Below, piece after piece: positions 9,258-17,263 of a stretch of DNA of 64,000 bases (position 1 is the stretch's first letter; each line of letters opens with the position of its first letter). This DNA comes from Subsaximicrobium wynnwilliamsii (GTDB lineage Bacteria > Bacteroidota > Bacteroidia > Flavobacteriales > Flavobacteriaceae): the NCBI RefSeq assembly GCF_007997225.1, contig NZ_VORM01000006.1, positions 144,845 through 208,844 on the forward strand, in the 5' to 3' direction. The notes below the pieces were generated by a model. The model ran no database searches. It worked only from the letters and a program-made list of their open reading frames with translations, and was not told the origin of the DNA. The position numbers and the translations under genes were made by a program.

Positions 9258-9740
9258 CTACTCTTCGACCATCTTAGCTTTGAGCGCCAATAGTTTTTCG
9301 ACCAGTGCTTTTATGGCTTCAGGCGGATTACCATGGTCAAAGGTTTTAGTTTCGTAGCTGCTTTTTTCAGAAGTGATATTTAGGGTTGCCATGGCTGCGC
9401 CATCGTACTGGTGAGCTTTGGAAGGTGCTTCCAACTGCGGCATTGTTTTCAAATCTACGGCATTTAACAAATTTACTAAAGTTGTCTTTTCGTTCTTCGG
9501 AAGAATATTGGAAACCACAACCTTGCCATAACGATCATTTGTGAATTTCACGGAATCGCCTTCCACCCAAATTTTTTCGTAAAAACCTCGGGTGTTGGCT
9601 TCGTAAGTCATGGTCAAATCCTTCTGAAAAGCTTCAGTTTTGAGAACTTCAGACTTAGTTTCAGCCGAAGCTTCCGCTTTTTTTTGGTTGCATTCCTTTG
9701 CTGAAGCAAAAATGACTAAAAAACAAAATAATATTTTCAT
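9258..9740 (-). CDS. Small secreted protein of unknown function within the SUF locus
   Basis: I do not recognise a named domain. The 160-residue protein starts MKILFCFLVIFASAKECNQ, a short hydrophobic signal with a Cys at 17 that is not a canonical lipobox (K-E precede it), so lipidation is uncertain. The rest is soluble with mixed alpha/beta character, including TNDRYGKVVVSNILP and a C-terminal helix. It sits between sufS and sufE on the same strand. An exported product amid cytoplasmic Fe-S genes is notable. Confidence 0.8.
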   Translation of the reverse strand: MKILFCFLVIFASAKECNQKKAEASAETKSEVLKTEAFQKDLTMTYEANTRGFYEKIWVEGDSVKFTNDRYGKVVVSNILPKNEKTTLVNLLNAVDLKTMPQLEAPSKAHQYDGAAMATLNITSEKSSYETKTFDHGNPPEAIKALVEKLLALKAKMVEE

Positions 9741-9766
9741 AAGCCTTCCGCATTAACTAATCAATA

Positions 9767-9853
9767 ACCTTGGGGGCAAGCCCACAAGGTATGAATTGAA
9801 AGTGGTTCTTTGTATTTCGAGGCAAGCCTCGGGGAATAAAACCCTCTGGAGGG
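9767..9853. repeat. Cluster of three short hairpins (REP-like)
   Basis: Three inverted repeats follow one another between sufS and the secreted-protein gene: ACCTTGGGGG..CCCACAAGGT (9767-9790), CGAGGCAAGCCTCG (9818-9831) and CCCTCTGGAGGG (9842-9853). The first two share the core GGCAAGCC. The spacing and GC-rich palindromes resemble repetitive extragenic palindromes, or could act as mRNA stabilisers. Confidence 0.6.
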
Positions 9854-9890
9854 ATTCAACCCAAACGATCGCAAAACTAAATAGTCTATT

Positions 9891-11111
9891 TTAAGATAGC
9901 ATCATCTTTGCCTTCTTCACGCCTTCCACCAAGGCATCAACTTCCGCTTTTGTGTTGTAAAATGCGAAAGAAGCTCGTACCGTTCCAGGAATCTTAAAGA
10001 AGTCCATAACAGGTTGGGCGCAATGATGGCCTGTTCTTACGGCAATGCCCATTTTATCGAGAATGGTGCCAATGTCATAAGGATGGATGCCTTGGATATT
10101 AAAGGAAATCACAGATGTTTTTTCATTCAAATCTTTCGGTCCATAAATTTTTAGACCTTCAATTTGTGATAATTTATCCGTAGCATATTCTAATAGCTCG
10201 TGTTCATATTCAGCAATAGCCTCAAAACCGATGGCGTTCATATAATCCAAAGCTGCCCCAAAAGCGATGCCTCCGGAAATATTTGGCGTACCTGCTTCAA
10301 ATTTATGCGGTAAATCGGCATAGGTGGTTTTTTCAAAAGTAACTTCAGCAATCATTTCGCCACCACCTTGATAAGGTGGTAATTTGTTGAGCCAATCTTG
10401 CTTCCCGTAAAGCATACCAACACCGGTTGGGCCACAGATTTTGTGGGCGGAGGTCACGTAGAAATCCACATCCAAAGCTTGAAGGTCTGGTTTGATATGC
10501 GGGCAAGACTGCGCGCCATCAATCAAGACCGCTGCGTTGACTTCGTGTGCTTTTTTGATGATCGTTTCAATGGGGTTGATAGTGCCCAAAGCATTAGAGA
10601 TGTGATTTACGAATACCAATTTAGTACGCTCAGATAGCATGGCTCCAAAATCTGCCATAATCAACTGCCCATTATCATCCATTGGGATGACCCTCAGGGT
10701 AGCTCCTGTGCGCTCACATAACATTTGCCAAGGCACAATGTTACTGTGATGCTCCAATGCCGACACTAAAATCTCGTCGCCTTTTTCTATTAAATTCGAA
10801 AATCCGCTAGCAACAAGGTTAATGCCGTGTGTGGTGCCAGCGGTCATGATGACCTCATGGCTATGTTTTATATTAAAGTGTTCTTGAATTTTTAGGCGTG
10901 CTCCCTCATATAAATCGGTCGCTTCCTGGCTCAAGGTATGCACCCCTCTATGGATATTGGCGTTGTAATTGGAATAGTAATCCACGATTACATCAATAAC
11001 CTGCTGTGGGGTTTGCGAGGTGGCTGCATTATCGAGATAAACCAAAGGTTTCCCGTTGATTTTTCGGTTGAGAATTGGGAAATCTGTTCTTATTTTTTGT
11101 ACGTCTAACAT
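9891..11111 (-). CDS. sufS: SufS cysteine desulfurase
   Basis: SufS is a PLP enzyme that removes sulfur from cysteine as a protein persulfide for Fe-S assembly. The 406-residue protein is full length. It has YLDNAATSQTP at the start, the PLP lysine in TSAHKICGPTGVG, and the persulfide Cys in RTGHHCAQP near residue 360. These features identify group II (SufS-type) desulfurases. Its partner sufE is downstream, and its own TAnnTTTG box lies 19 nt upstream of the ATG. Confidence 0.96.
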   Translation of the reverse strand: MLDVQKIRTDFPILNRKINGKPLVYLDNAATSQTPQQVIDVIVDYYSNYNANIHRGVHTLSQEATDLYEGARLKIQEHFNIKHSHEVIMTAGTTHGINLVASGFSNLIEKGDEILVSALEHHSNIVPWQMLCERTGATLRVIPMDDNGQLIMADFGAMLSERTKLVFVNHISNALGTINPIETIIKKAHEVNAAVLIDGAQSCPHIKPDLQALDVDFYVTSAHKICGPTGVGMLYGKQDWLNKLPPYQGGGEMIAEVTFEKTTYADLPHKFEAGTPNISGGIAFGAALDYMNAIGFEAIAEYEHELLEYATDKLSQIEGLKIYGPKDLNEKTSVISFNIQGIHPYDIGTILDKMGIAVRTGHHCAQPVMDFFKIPGTVRASFAFYNTKAEVDALVEGVKKAKMMLS

Positions 11112-11129
11112 GTTCTTAAATTGCTAGAG

Positions 11130-11137
11130 CAAAGATA
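11130..11137 (-). promoter_or_regulatory. TAnnTTTG -7 box (TATCTTTG) upstream of sufS
   Basis: The minus strand reads TATCTTTG, ending 18 nt before the sufS ATG. It suggests that sufS can be transcribed independently of sufD, from which it is separated by about 400 bp and a terminator pair. Confidence 0.45.
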
Positions 11138-11232
11138 CAAAGCATTGCGCTTAAAGTAAAACTTATAACAATGCTTTAAGAGGCGCAAAAAAATATTGCA
11201 TTTATTTAGGATACATTTGTATAAAAATATAG

Positions 11233-11439
11233 TTCTATGCTAGGTATAGCAAAAAGTTAAGTTTCAAAGGAAACGAAGGTGTAACACTACATCCCGTTCA
11301 ACGCAACGAATTTGGAAACAATGATAGAACACTATATCGTTTTACCAAAGATGAAAAAAATGTGGTTTCAGTAATGTTGTTGTCTTCCCATGGCACTGTA
11401 AAGCATATTGTCTTCAACAAAAAAGAGATTGCCGATTAG
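11233..11439 (+). pseudogene. Remnant of a protein C-terminus, no start codon
   Basis: A 68-codon frame between two stops reads like real protein (SFKGNEGVTLHPVQRNEFG, then LYRFTKDEKNVVSVMLLSSHG) but has no plausible start. An upstream ATG at 11238 leads to a stop after seven codons in another frame. The pattern resembles the C-terminal tail of serine hydrolases or DUF3471-like domains, which is only a guess. A TACATTTG box at 11211-11218 and a perfect terminator at its end suggest the shell of a former gene sitting inside the SUF locus on the opposite strand. Confidence 0.4.
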
Positions 11440-11452
11440 CAATCTCTTTTTT
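11419..11452 (+). terminator. Rho-independent terminator overlapping the remnant's stop
   Basis: AAAAAGAGATTGC / GCAATCTCTTTTT form a perfect stem around CGATTA and end in a T tract. The A tract on the other side lets it act on both strands. Confidence 0.85.
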
Positions 11453-11463
11453 GGTTCTAAACG

Positions 11464-11496
11464 AAAGCTCACAGTTTTCAAATACCTGTGAGCTTT
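11464..11496 (-). terminator. Stem-loop downstream of sufD
   Basis: AAAGCTCACAG and CTGTGAGCTTT form an 11-bp perfect stem 14 nt beyond the sufD stop. The T tract is weak, but the symmetrical terminator at 11419-11452 follows at once. Together they would separate sufD from sufS. Confidence 0.6.
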
Positions 11497-11509
11497 GTTT
11501 TAAGATTTA

Positions 11510-12823
11510 TTATAAGTCAAATCCAAGATTCACTCCTAATTTGTTGGCAATGATTTTAGTGATACGTTGCTTGATTTCAGGAATTTTAACCGAATTCATT
11601 ACGTTATTACTAAATGCAAACATCAATAGCGCTCTGGCTTCTTTTTCTGGAATACCACGGGACTGCATGTAAAACATGGCATCTTCATCTAATTGACCGA
11701 TGGTACAACCGTGGGAACATTTTACATCATCTGCAAAAATTTCCAATTGCGGTTTGGTATTGATAGACGCTTTGTCAGTCAACAAAATATTATTGTTGGA
11801 CTGAAAGGCATTTGTTTTCTGCGCTTCCTTGTTCACTAAGACTTTCCCGTTAAAAACACCCGTAGAGCGGTCGCCAAAAATACCTTTATAATCTTGGTGG
11901 CTCTCACAATTAGGCTCAATATGATGCACCAAGGTATTATGATCTACGTGCTGCTTATCACCAATAATCGTCACACCTTTCAAGGTAGAATCGATTCGTT
12001 CGCCTTCCTGATAAAAGCTGAGATTGTTTCGGGTCAAGTTGCCGCCAAAGGAAAATGTATGCACAGAGGCATGGCTTTCATCCTTCTGTTTAATGAACGT
12101 ATTATCAATCAATGACGCACTCTGCTTATCGTTTTGAATCTTATAATAATCGACAATGGAGCGTTTGCCAGCAAAAATCTCGGTAACACAATTGGTCAAA
12201 ACTGGATTCTCGGTCAAACTTTGATGACGCTCAATAATTTGAACGTGCGAATTCTCATCCACAACAATCAAGTTGCGTGGCTGTAACATCAAGGCCGATT
12301 CATTCCCTGTTGAAAAATGTACAATTTGGATTGGTTTTTCCACCAATTTATTCTTCGGAATATGAATATAAGCACCTTCTTGGGAAAATGCGGTATTTAG
12401 TGAAGAGATGCTATCTTTTGTTGCCGCCTTATTGAAATAATTTTCAATGATAGGCCTATACTTAGGTTTCGCCAATGCTGAAGACATCAAGCACACATCA
12501 ATCCCCTCGTGGGTAGTTTGAGATAAGTGCGAGGAATATTTACCATCGATAAAAATGATCTTGTAACTATCTATATCGTTAATAAGATATTTTTTGATGT
12601 CTCGATATTCCGTATGATTCTCTTGTTTTGGGAATACGCTATAATCGTGTTTCAAAATACTATTCAGCGAGGTGTATTTCCAGTCCTCATTGCGTTTTGA
12701 GGGAAAGCCTTCGTCTTCAAATGTCTTGATGGCCTCACTGCGCACATCGTGAATTGGTGACTCAACGTCCACCAAATTCTCAAATGCCATAAATGAGGAT
12801 ACCAGTTTATCTTTTAATTCCAT
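11510..12823 (-). CDS. sufD: SufD, Fe-S scaffold subunit
   Basis: SufD pairs with SufB and the ATPase SufC as the Fe-S scaffold. The 437-residue protein has the typical N-terminal helical region (RNEDWKYTSLNSIL) and a beta-helical core. The C-terminal block CSHGCTIGQLDEDAMFYM is conserved in the SufB/SufD family. It lies downstream of sufC with a 167-nt spacer that carries CAGTCTTCA-like low-complexity repeats but no clear gene. Confidence 0.95.
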   Translation of the reverse strand: MELKDKLVSSFMAFENLVDVESPIHDVRSEAIKTFEDEGFPSKRNEDWKYTSLNSILKHDYSVFPKQENHTEYRDIKKYLINDIDSYKIIFIDGKYSSHLSQTTHEGIDVCLMSSALAKPKYRPIIENYFNKAATKDSISSLNTAFSQEGAYIHIPKNKLVEKPIQIVHFSTGNESALMLQPRNLIVVDENSHVQIIERHQSLTENPVLTNCVTEIFAGKRSIVDYYKIQNDKQSASLIDNTFIKQKDESHASVHTFSFGGNLTRNNLSFYQEGERIDSTLKGVTIIGDKQHVDHNTLVHHIEPNCESHQDYKGIFGDRSTGVFNGKVLVNKEAQKTNAFQSNNNILLTDKASINTKPQLEIFADDVKCSHGCTIGQLDEDAMFYMQSRGIPEKEARALLMFAFSNNVMNSVKIPEIKQRITKIIANKLGVNLGFDL

Positions 12824-12990
12824 CTTTTTTCAGTCTTCAGTTTTCAGCCGGCAGTCTTCATCTTGCTATTTATATGCAACATCTGACTTTCCTATAAAAA
12901 CTAATTCAATTTAATGCCTATTATTTGTCTTCGTTTTCAGTCTTGTCTCAAAGCATTTCACTATGGACTTAAGACTGCTAACTGCAACCT

Positions 12991-13746
12991 TTAATCAAGC
13001 TCCACTTCTTCTTTAATCCAATCGTAACCTTTTTCTTCTAGCTTGTGCGCCAATTCTTTAGAACCAGATTTCACGATGCGACCTTCGTGCAGAACGTGCA
13101 CAAAATCGGGTATAATGTGATCTAACAAGCGTTGGTAGTGTGTAATTACGATTACTGCGTTGTCTTTGGTTTTTAATGCATTCACGCCGTCGGCAACAAT
13201 GCGCAACGCATCGATATCCAGTCCAGAATCAGTTTCGTCCAAAATCGCCAATTTAGGCTCTAACATGGCCATTTGGAAAATTTCGTTACGTTTTTTCTCG
13301 CCTCCAGAAAAGCCTTCGTTTAAAGAACGGGAGAGAAACTTGCGGTCAATCGCCAGCATCTCCGATTTCTCACGAATCATCTTCAACATATCCTTTGCAG
13401 GCATATCGTCAAGACCGTTGGCCTTGCGATTTGCGTTGATTGCTGTTTTTATGAAATTAGTGACGGAAACGCCAGGAATCTCGATTGGGTATTGAAAAGA
13501 CAAGAACACACCCTTGTGGGCACGTTCATCTGCCGACAATTCATCAATATCTTCGCCTTCCAAAAGAATTTGGCCTTTCTCGACCTCGTATTCTTCCTTA
13601 CCTGCAATCACATTGGCCAAGGTGCTTTTACCAGAGCCATTTGGCCCCATGATAGCGTGTACTTCGCCTGCTTTAACCTCGAGGTTGATACCTCTTAATA
13701 TTTCTTTTCCTTCAACACTTGCGTGCAAATCTATTATCTTTAACAT
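12991..13746 (-). CDS. sufC: SufC, Fe-S assembly ATPase
   Basis: SufC is the ABC-type ATPase that drives SufBCD. The 251-residue protein has Walker A GPNGSGKST, the family-specific signature NEGFSGGEKKRNEI, and Walker B LAILDETDSGLD. The sequence is full length and canonical. A lipoprotein gene lies between it and sufB, which is an unusual interruption of the sufBC order. Confidence 0.97.
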   Translation of the reverse strand: MLKIIDLHASVEGKEILRGINLEVKAGEVHAIMGPNGSGKSTLANVIAGKEEYEVEKGQILLEGEDIDELSADERAHKGVFLSFQYPIEIPGVSVTNFIKTAINANRKANGLDDMPAKDMLKMIREKSEMLAIDRKFLSRSLNEGFSGGEKKRNEIFQMAMLEPKLAILDETDSGLDIDALRIVADGVNALKTKDNAVIVITHYQRLLDHIIPDFVHVLHEGRIVKSGSKELAHKLEEKGYDWIKEEVELD

Positions 13747-13812
13747 ACTTTTCAGTTCAAAGTTTAGGGTTTCGAATTCAATATTACATCTCTGTTCGGC
13801 TTCCCATATTTT

Positions 13813-14253
13813 TTATTTACTTTCCTTGTTCTCTAATCTAATTACTTCGTTATCTCCTGCTTTTGGAGGGGAGACTTTCAGGATTTCCTTGATCTCTATG
13901 CGGTTTTCCCAGCCTATTTCATTTTCAGGCTTTTTGAATAGTCGGCCTCGAATTGTGACCGGCACCATATCTGTGGACTCTTTTTTATAAGCTTGCACCT
14001 TTTTATTCAAGTCCTGCATTTTCTCATTGACCACAACACCTATCATTCCGGATGGTGTTTGCAAAACTGCTGCATCGTCATAATAAACAAATGTACCTTG
14101 TACGGTAATCAAACCGTCATTTTGAAGCTCGGTTTTAGCATTTTCACTCATCTGTTCATTGGCTTCGGAAGGTTTTTCTGCTTCCGATTTTGCTTCGTCT
14201 TTACAGCTGATGATTGTCAAAATCATGAGCATGATCAACAGGGTTTTTTTCAT
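13813..14253 (-). CDS. Lipoprotein inserted between sufB and sufC, OB-fold-like
   Basis: The 146-residue protein has a signal peptide with lipobox (TIISC, Cys about residue 17), a charged Glu/Ala/Lys linker to about residue 48, then a small beta domain (GLITVQGTFVYYDDAAVLQ ... VPVTIRGRLFKKPENE). The pattern of a Tyr-Tyr-Asp strand followed by V-x-I-x-G-x-L resembles the C-terminal OB domain of NlpE-type lipoproteins, a suggestion from pattern only. It would sit in the periplasm or outer membrane, unlike its cytoplasmic neighbours. The 66-nt and 93-nt spacers on either side suggest co-transcription. Confidence 0.82.
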   Translation of the reverse strand: MKKTLLIMLMILTIISCKDEAKSEAEKPSEANEQMSENAKTELQNDGLITVQGTFVYYDDAAVLQTPSGMIGVVVNEKMQDLNKKVQAYKKESTDMVPVTIRGRLFKKPENEIGWENRIEIKEILKVSPPKAGDNEVIRLENKESK

Positions 14254-14346
14254 GTTTCCTTTCCGTGAAAACGGATTTCTTTTTAATTCAACTCCAATTA
14301 GAAACCTGGTATAAATTTATGTGATTCCTGCATCTGCAGAAATTGG

Positions 14347-15792
14347 TTATCCTACGCTACCTTCCAAACTAATCTCCAATAGTTTTTGTGCTTCCACAGC
14401 AAATTCCATTGGGAGCTTATTGAGCACTTCCTTGCTAAATCCATTCACGATAAGTGCGATAGCCTTTTCGGTATCGATACCGCGTTGGTTGCAATAAAAG
14501 ATCTGATCCTCGCCAATTTTGCTCGTGGTTGCCTCATGCTCTACTTTAGCCGATTTGTTTTTGGCTTCAATATAAGGGAAGGTGTGTGCACCACAGGCGT
14601 TACCCATCAACAAACTATCGCATTGGGAGAAATTTCTGGCATTATCAGCTCGTGCGCTAATGTGAACCAACCCACGATAGGAGTTTTGAGAATGACCTGC
14701 CGAAATCCCTTTAGAGATAATCGTCGATTTTGTATTCTTGCCCAAATGGATCATTTTAGTCCCTGTATCGGCTTGCTGGTAATTATTGGTCACTGCAATG
14801 GAATAAAATTCCCCTACAGAGTTATCGCCCTTCAAAATACAACTAGGATATTTCCAAGTAATGGCAGAACCGGTCTCGACCTGGGTCCAAGAGATTTTGG
14901 CGTTTTTCTCGCAAATACCTCGTTTGGTTACGAAGTTGTAAACACCGCCTTTACCTTCTGCATTACCAGGATACCAGTTTTGAACGGTAGAATACTTGAT
15001 TTCGGCATCGTCCAAGGCAATGAGTTCCACCACTGCGGCGTGCAATTGGTTTTCATCACGACTTGGCGCGGTGCAGCCCTCTAGATAACTCACATAACTG
15101 CCTTCATCGGCAATAAGCAAGGTTCTCTCAAACTGGCCAGTACCCGCTTGGTTGATTCTGAAATAGGTGGACAATTCCATTGGGCAGCGCACCCCTTTAG
15201 GGATGTAGCAAAAACTACCGTCGCTAAAGACCGCACTATTGAGTGCCGCATAGAAATTATCCCGTTGTGGCACTACAGTTCCTAAATATTTTTTGACCAA
15301 TGCTGGATGCTCCCGGATCGCTTCGGAAATGGAACAGAAAATAATGCCTTTCTCCCCCAAGGATTTTTTGAATGAAGTCGCAACGGAAACTGAATCGACC
15401 ACGACATCCATCGCAACACCGGCGAGCATTTTCTGCTCATCCAGCGAAATCCCTAATTTTTTGAAAGTGTCCAACAATTCTGGATCCACCTCATCCAAGC
15501 TCTCGTATTTCGGCTTTTTATTTGGTGCGGAATAGTAGGAAATTCCCTGAAAATCTGGTTTTTTATAATTTACATTGGCCCATTCTGGCTCAATCATGCT
15601 TTCCCAATACCGATAAGCTTCCAATCGCCACTCGGTCATCCATTCCGGCTCCTCCTTTTTCATGGAAATCGCACGCACTACATCTTCATTCAAACCTACA
15701 GGAAAGGTGTCCGATTCTATATCTGTATAAAATCCGTACTCATATTCCTTGGTTTTTAACTCCTCGCGTAAATCGTCTTCTGTATATTTCAT
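14347..15792 (-). CDS. sufB: SufB, Fe-S scaffold subunit
   Basis: SufB is the main scaffold on which the nascent cluster forms. The 481-residue protein is full length, with YCSEGCT-type core equivalents ([20 protein letters not shown] near residue 240), the [14 protein letters not shown] segment and the C-terminal [18 protein letters not shown]. It is followed on the same strand by the lipoprotein gene and sufC. Upstream lies a disrupted four-helix-bundle gene separated by 34 nt. Confidence 0.97.
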   Translation of the reverse strand: MKYTEDDLREELKTKEYEYGFYTDIESDTFPVGLNEDVVRAISMKKEEPEWMTEWRLEAYRYWESMIEPEWANVNYKKPDFQGISYYSAPNKKPKYESLDEVDPELLDTFKKLGISLDEQKMLAGVAMDVVVDSVSVATSFKKSLGEKGIIFCSISEAIREHPALVKKYLGTVVPQRDNFYAALNSAVFSDGSFCYIPKGVRCPMELSTYFRINQAGTGQFERTLLIADEGSYVSYLEGCTAPSRDENQLHAAVVELIALDDAEIKYSTVQNWYPGNAEGKGGVYNFVTKRGICEKNAKISWTQVETGSAITWKYPSCILKGDNSVGEFYSIAVTNNYQQADTGTKMIHLGKNTKSTIISKGISAGHSQNSYRGLVHISARADNARNFSQCDSLLMGNACGAHTFPYIEAKNKSAKVEHEATTSKIGEDQIFYCNQRGIDTEKAIALIVNGFSKEVLNKLPMEFAVEAQKLLEISLEGSVG

Positions 15793-15826
15793 ATTCCGAG
15801 TTTAAAATTTAAAATTCAAAGTTGGG

Positions 15827-16223
15827 CTAATCTGCTTTATATTTGCTTCCCTTTAAATCACTTGATTTCAGATAATTCATAAAACCTCCAATCATTTTTC
15901 CCAAAACGATTGTTTGTTCGTAAAGCTTTTTGAACTCTTCATTTTTTAATGCAATTTCTATCCAAAACCCTATACAATTGCGACCTTGTTTCGCCGCATG
16001 AAGCTTTTGAAATAGATAGAAACTGGATAAACTTCCTGTTTCCGTTTCGTTCAAAGCCTTCCGCAATATTATCCATTACGGAACCCGAAGAACCATCTAT
16101 TTGACTGTATAACTTATAATCTGTTCTCAAATCGCTGCTATTGGCTATCTTATTGATGTCATTGCAGAGCATTCGAGATAATTTCCAAATCTCCAAATCC
16201 TCAAATTTATTTACCGTTGCCAT
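15827..16223 (-). pseudogene. Four-helix-bundle (S23/IVP family) protein gene with a frameshift
   Basis: The 5' frame (MATVNKFEDLEIWKLSRMLC, then DNIAEGFERNGNRKFIQFL) is a clear four-helix-bundle protein of the 23S-intervening-sequence family. It stops after LDRNCIKK. The missing last helix (NEEFKKLYEQTIVLGKMIGG, ending SKYKAD) continues in another frame to the stop at 15827. Removing one base from a run of six A (15942-15947 as T on the plus strand) restores RNxIKNEEFKKLYEQ. The break could be a mutation, a sequencing error, or transcriptional slippage. The gene sits between the sufA-like gene and sufB, flanked by TTCAAnn repeats. Confidence 0.75.
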
Positions 16224-16256
16224 AACTTTGAATCTTGAACCTTGAACGTTGAACTG

Positions 16257-16586
16257 CTATAGAGAAAAACTCTCCCCGCAACCACAAGTCCTGTTCGCAT
16301 TTGGGTTATTAAATACAAACCCAGCACCGTTTAACCCTCCGGAATATTCCAAAGTAGTGCCAATGAGGTAAAGAAAACTCTTTTTATCCACAATGATTTT
16401 TACGCCATTGTCTTCAAAGACCTTATCTTCCTCCTGTTTTTCGTGATCAAACTTGAGATCATAAGACAAACCGGAACAGCCACCACTTTTCACGCCAACG
16501 CGCACAAAGTCGATAGTACTGTTAAATCCGTCCTCGCTCATAAGCTCAACGACCTTCTTTTTAGCTGTTTCTGATACTTTAATCAT
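16257..16586 (-). CDS. sufA: HesB/IscA-type Fe-S carrier (SufA-like)
   Basis: This A-type carrier passes clusters to target proteins. The 109-residue protein has the three expected Cys: GVKSGGCSGLSYD near residue 37 and a C-terminal TCGCGESFSL. It is the first SUF gene on the minus strand, with a TAnnTTTG box 31 nt upstream of the ATG, so it probably heads the operon. The family call is firm; the SufA label rests on context. Confidence 0.92.
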   Translation of the reverse strand: MIKVSETAKKKVVELMSEDGFNSTIDFVRVGVKSGGCSGLSYDLKFDHEKQEEDKVFEDNGVKIIVDKKSFLYLIGTTLEYSGGLNGAGFVFNNPNANRTCGCGESFSL

Positions 16587-16616
16587 TCGTAATATGGGTT
16601 ATGTCCTAATAGATTG

Positions 16617-16624
16617 CAAATATA
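16617..16624 (-). promoter_or_regulatory. TAnnTTTG -7 box (TATATTTG) of the SUF operon
   Basis: The minus strand reads TATATTTG 31 nt before the sufA-like ATG. The nearest TTG upstream is 25 nt away, slightly longer than the usual 17-23 nt. Confidence 0.5.
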
Positions 16625-16859
16625 CGATATATGTAGGGTTTAACCATAGCAACTAACATTATATTGGCAAATGACGGGATAGGCTTTTACTATGCGCCAA
16701 CAGCCTAGAAAGCAGAAAAATAAACGCCCTTAAAAGGATCGAGAAGTTTAAAGAAATACCATGAAATTGAACGCAGCGTTTTACAACGATTAACAGCCAA
16801 CGAAGACCTATTCCTTCCGTAGAAAAAGGAAAAATTTACCGAACTGTGAAATGATTTTA

Positions 16860-17105
16860 TTAAATGGAAAATTGCCTTTCGGAAGACTTTCTCTTGAGCA
16901 GAAACAATTGCCTTAATGCATTCGAGATCTTCTCATTTTTATACGGAAGCTCTTGAACTTCGCCATTGGCATCCATATTCACTTTTGTCTTGCAGCTAGT
17001 GCAGATAAATTTACGACAGTGATGGGACTTTTCGGAAGTAGTGTAGACAGGTTCGAGGTTGTGCCCAAAAATAGAGCACGATAATTCGTGAGTAGTAGTT
17101 TTCAT
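16860..17105 (-). CDS. Mini-protein with paired Cys motifs, paralogue 1
   Basis: This is an 81-residue protein of unknown function. It has an N-terminal LSCSIFGHNL, a C-x2-C pair (FICTSCKTK) preceded by HHC, a GEVQELPYKNEKI segment and a basic tail. The pattern C-x3-FGH, then C-x2-C, suggests zinc binding and recalls short phage-type (DUF1660-like) zinc ribbons; that is inference. It shares the layout with the genes at 18282-18527 and 18739-19002. I chose the ATG at 17105 because the paralogues begin with MK close to the first Cys. Confidence 0.65.
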   Translation of the reverse strand: MKTTTHELSCSIFGHNLEPVYTTSEKSHHCRKFICTSCKTKVNMDANGEVQELPYKNEKISNALRQLFLLKRKSSERQFSI

Positions 17106-17251
17106 AAGTAGGTTAATCAATTTGGGATGACTAAATTAGCCATTAAATAGCATAAATAGGTTTAAGTACGTATATTTTCGATGAAATGCGTGTTATTAAA
17201 TTTCCGAAGTAAAGAATTAGTACGGAAAACGTCCAATTAAAAAAACCAAGT

Positions 17252-17259
17252 TACTTTTG
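17252..17259 (+). promoter_or_regulatory. TAnnTTTG -7 box (TACTTTTG) abutting the thiL start
   Basis: The sequence reads TACTTTTG TAGC ATG, leaving four bases between the box and the start codon. A leaderless or nearly leaderless transcript is predicted. Confidence 0.45.
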
Positions 17260-17263
17260 TAGC

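Noticed and set aside
16587..16859. Search for a gene between the sufA-like gene and paralogue 1
   Set aside because: All frames have frequent stops and no conserved motif.
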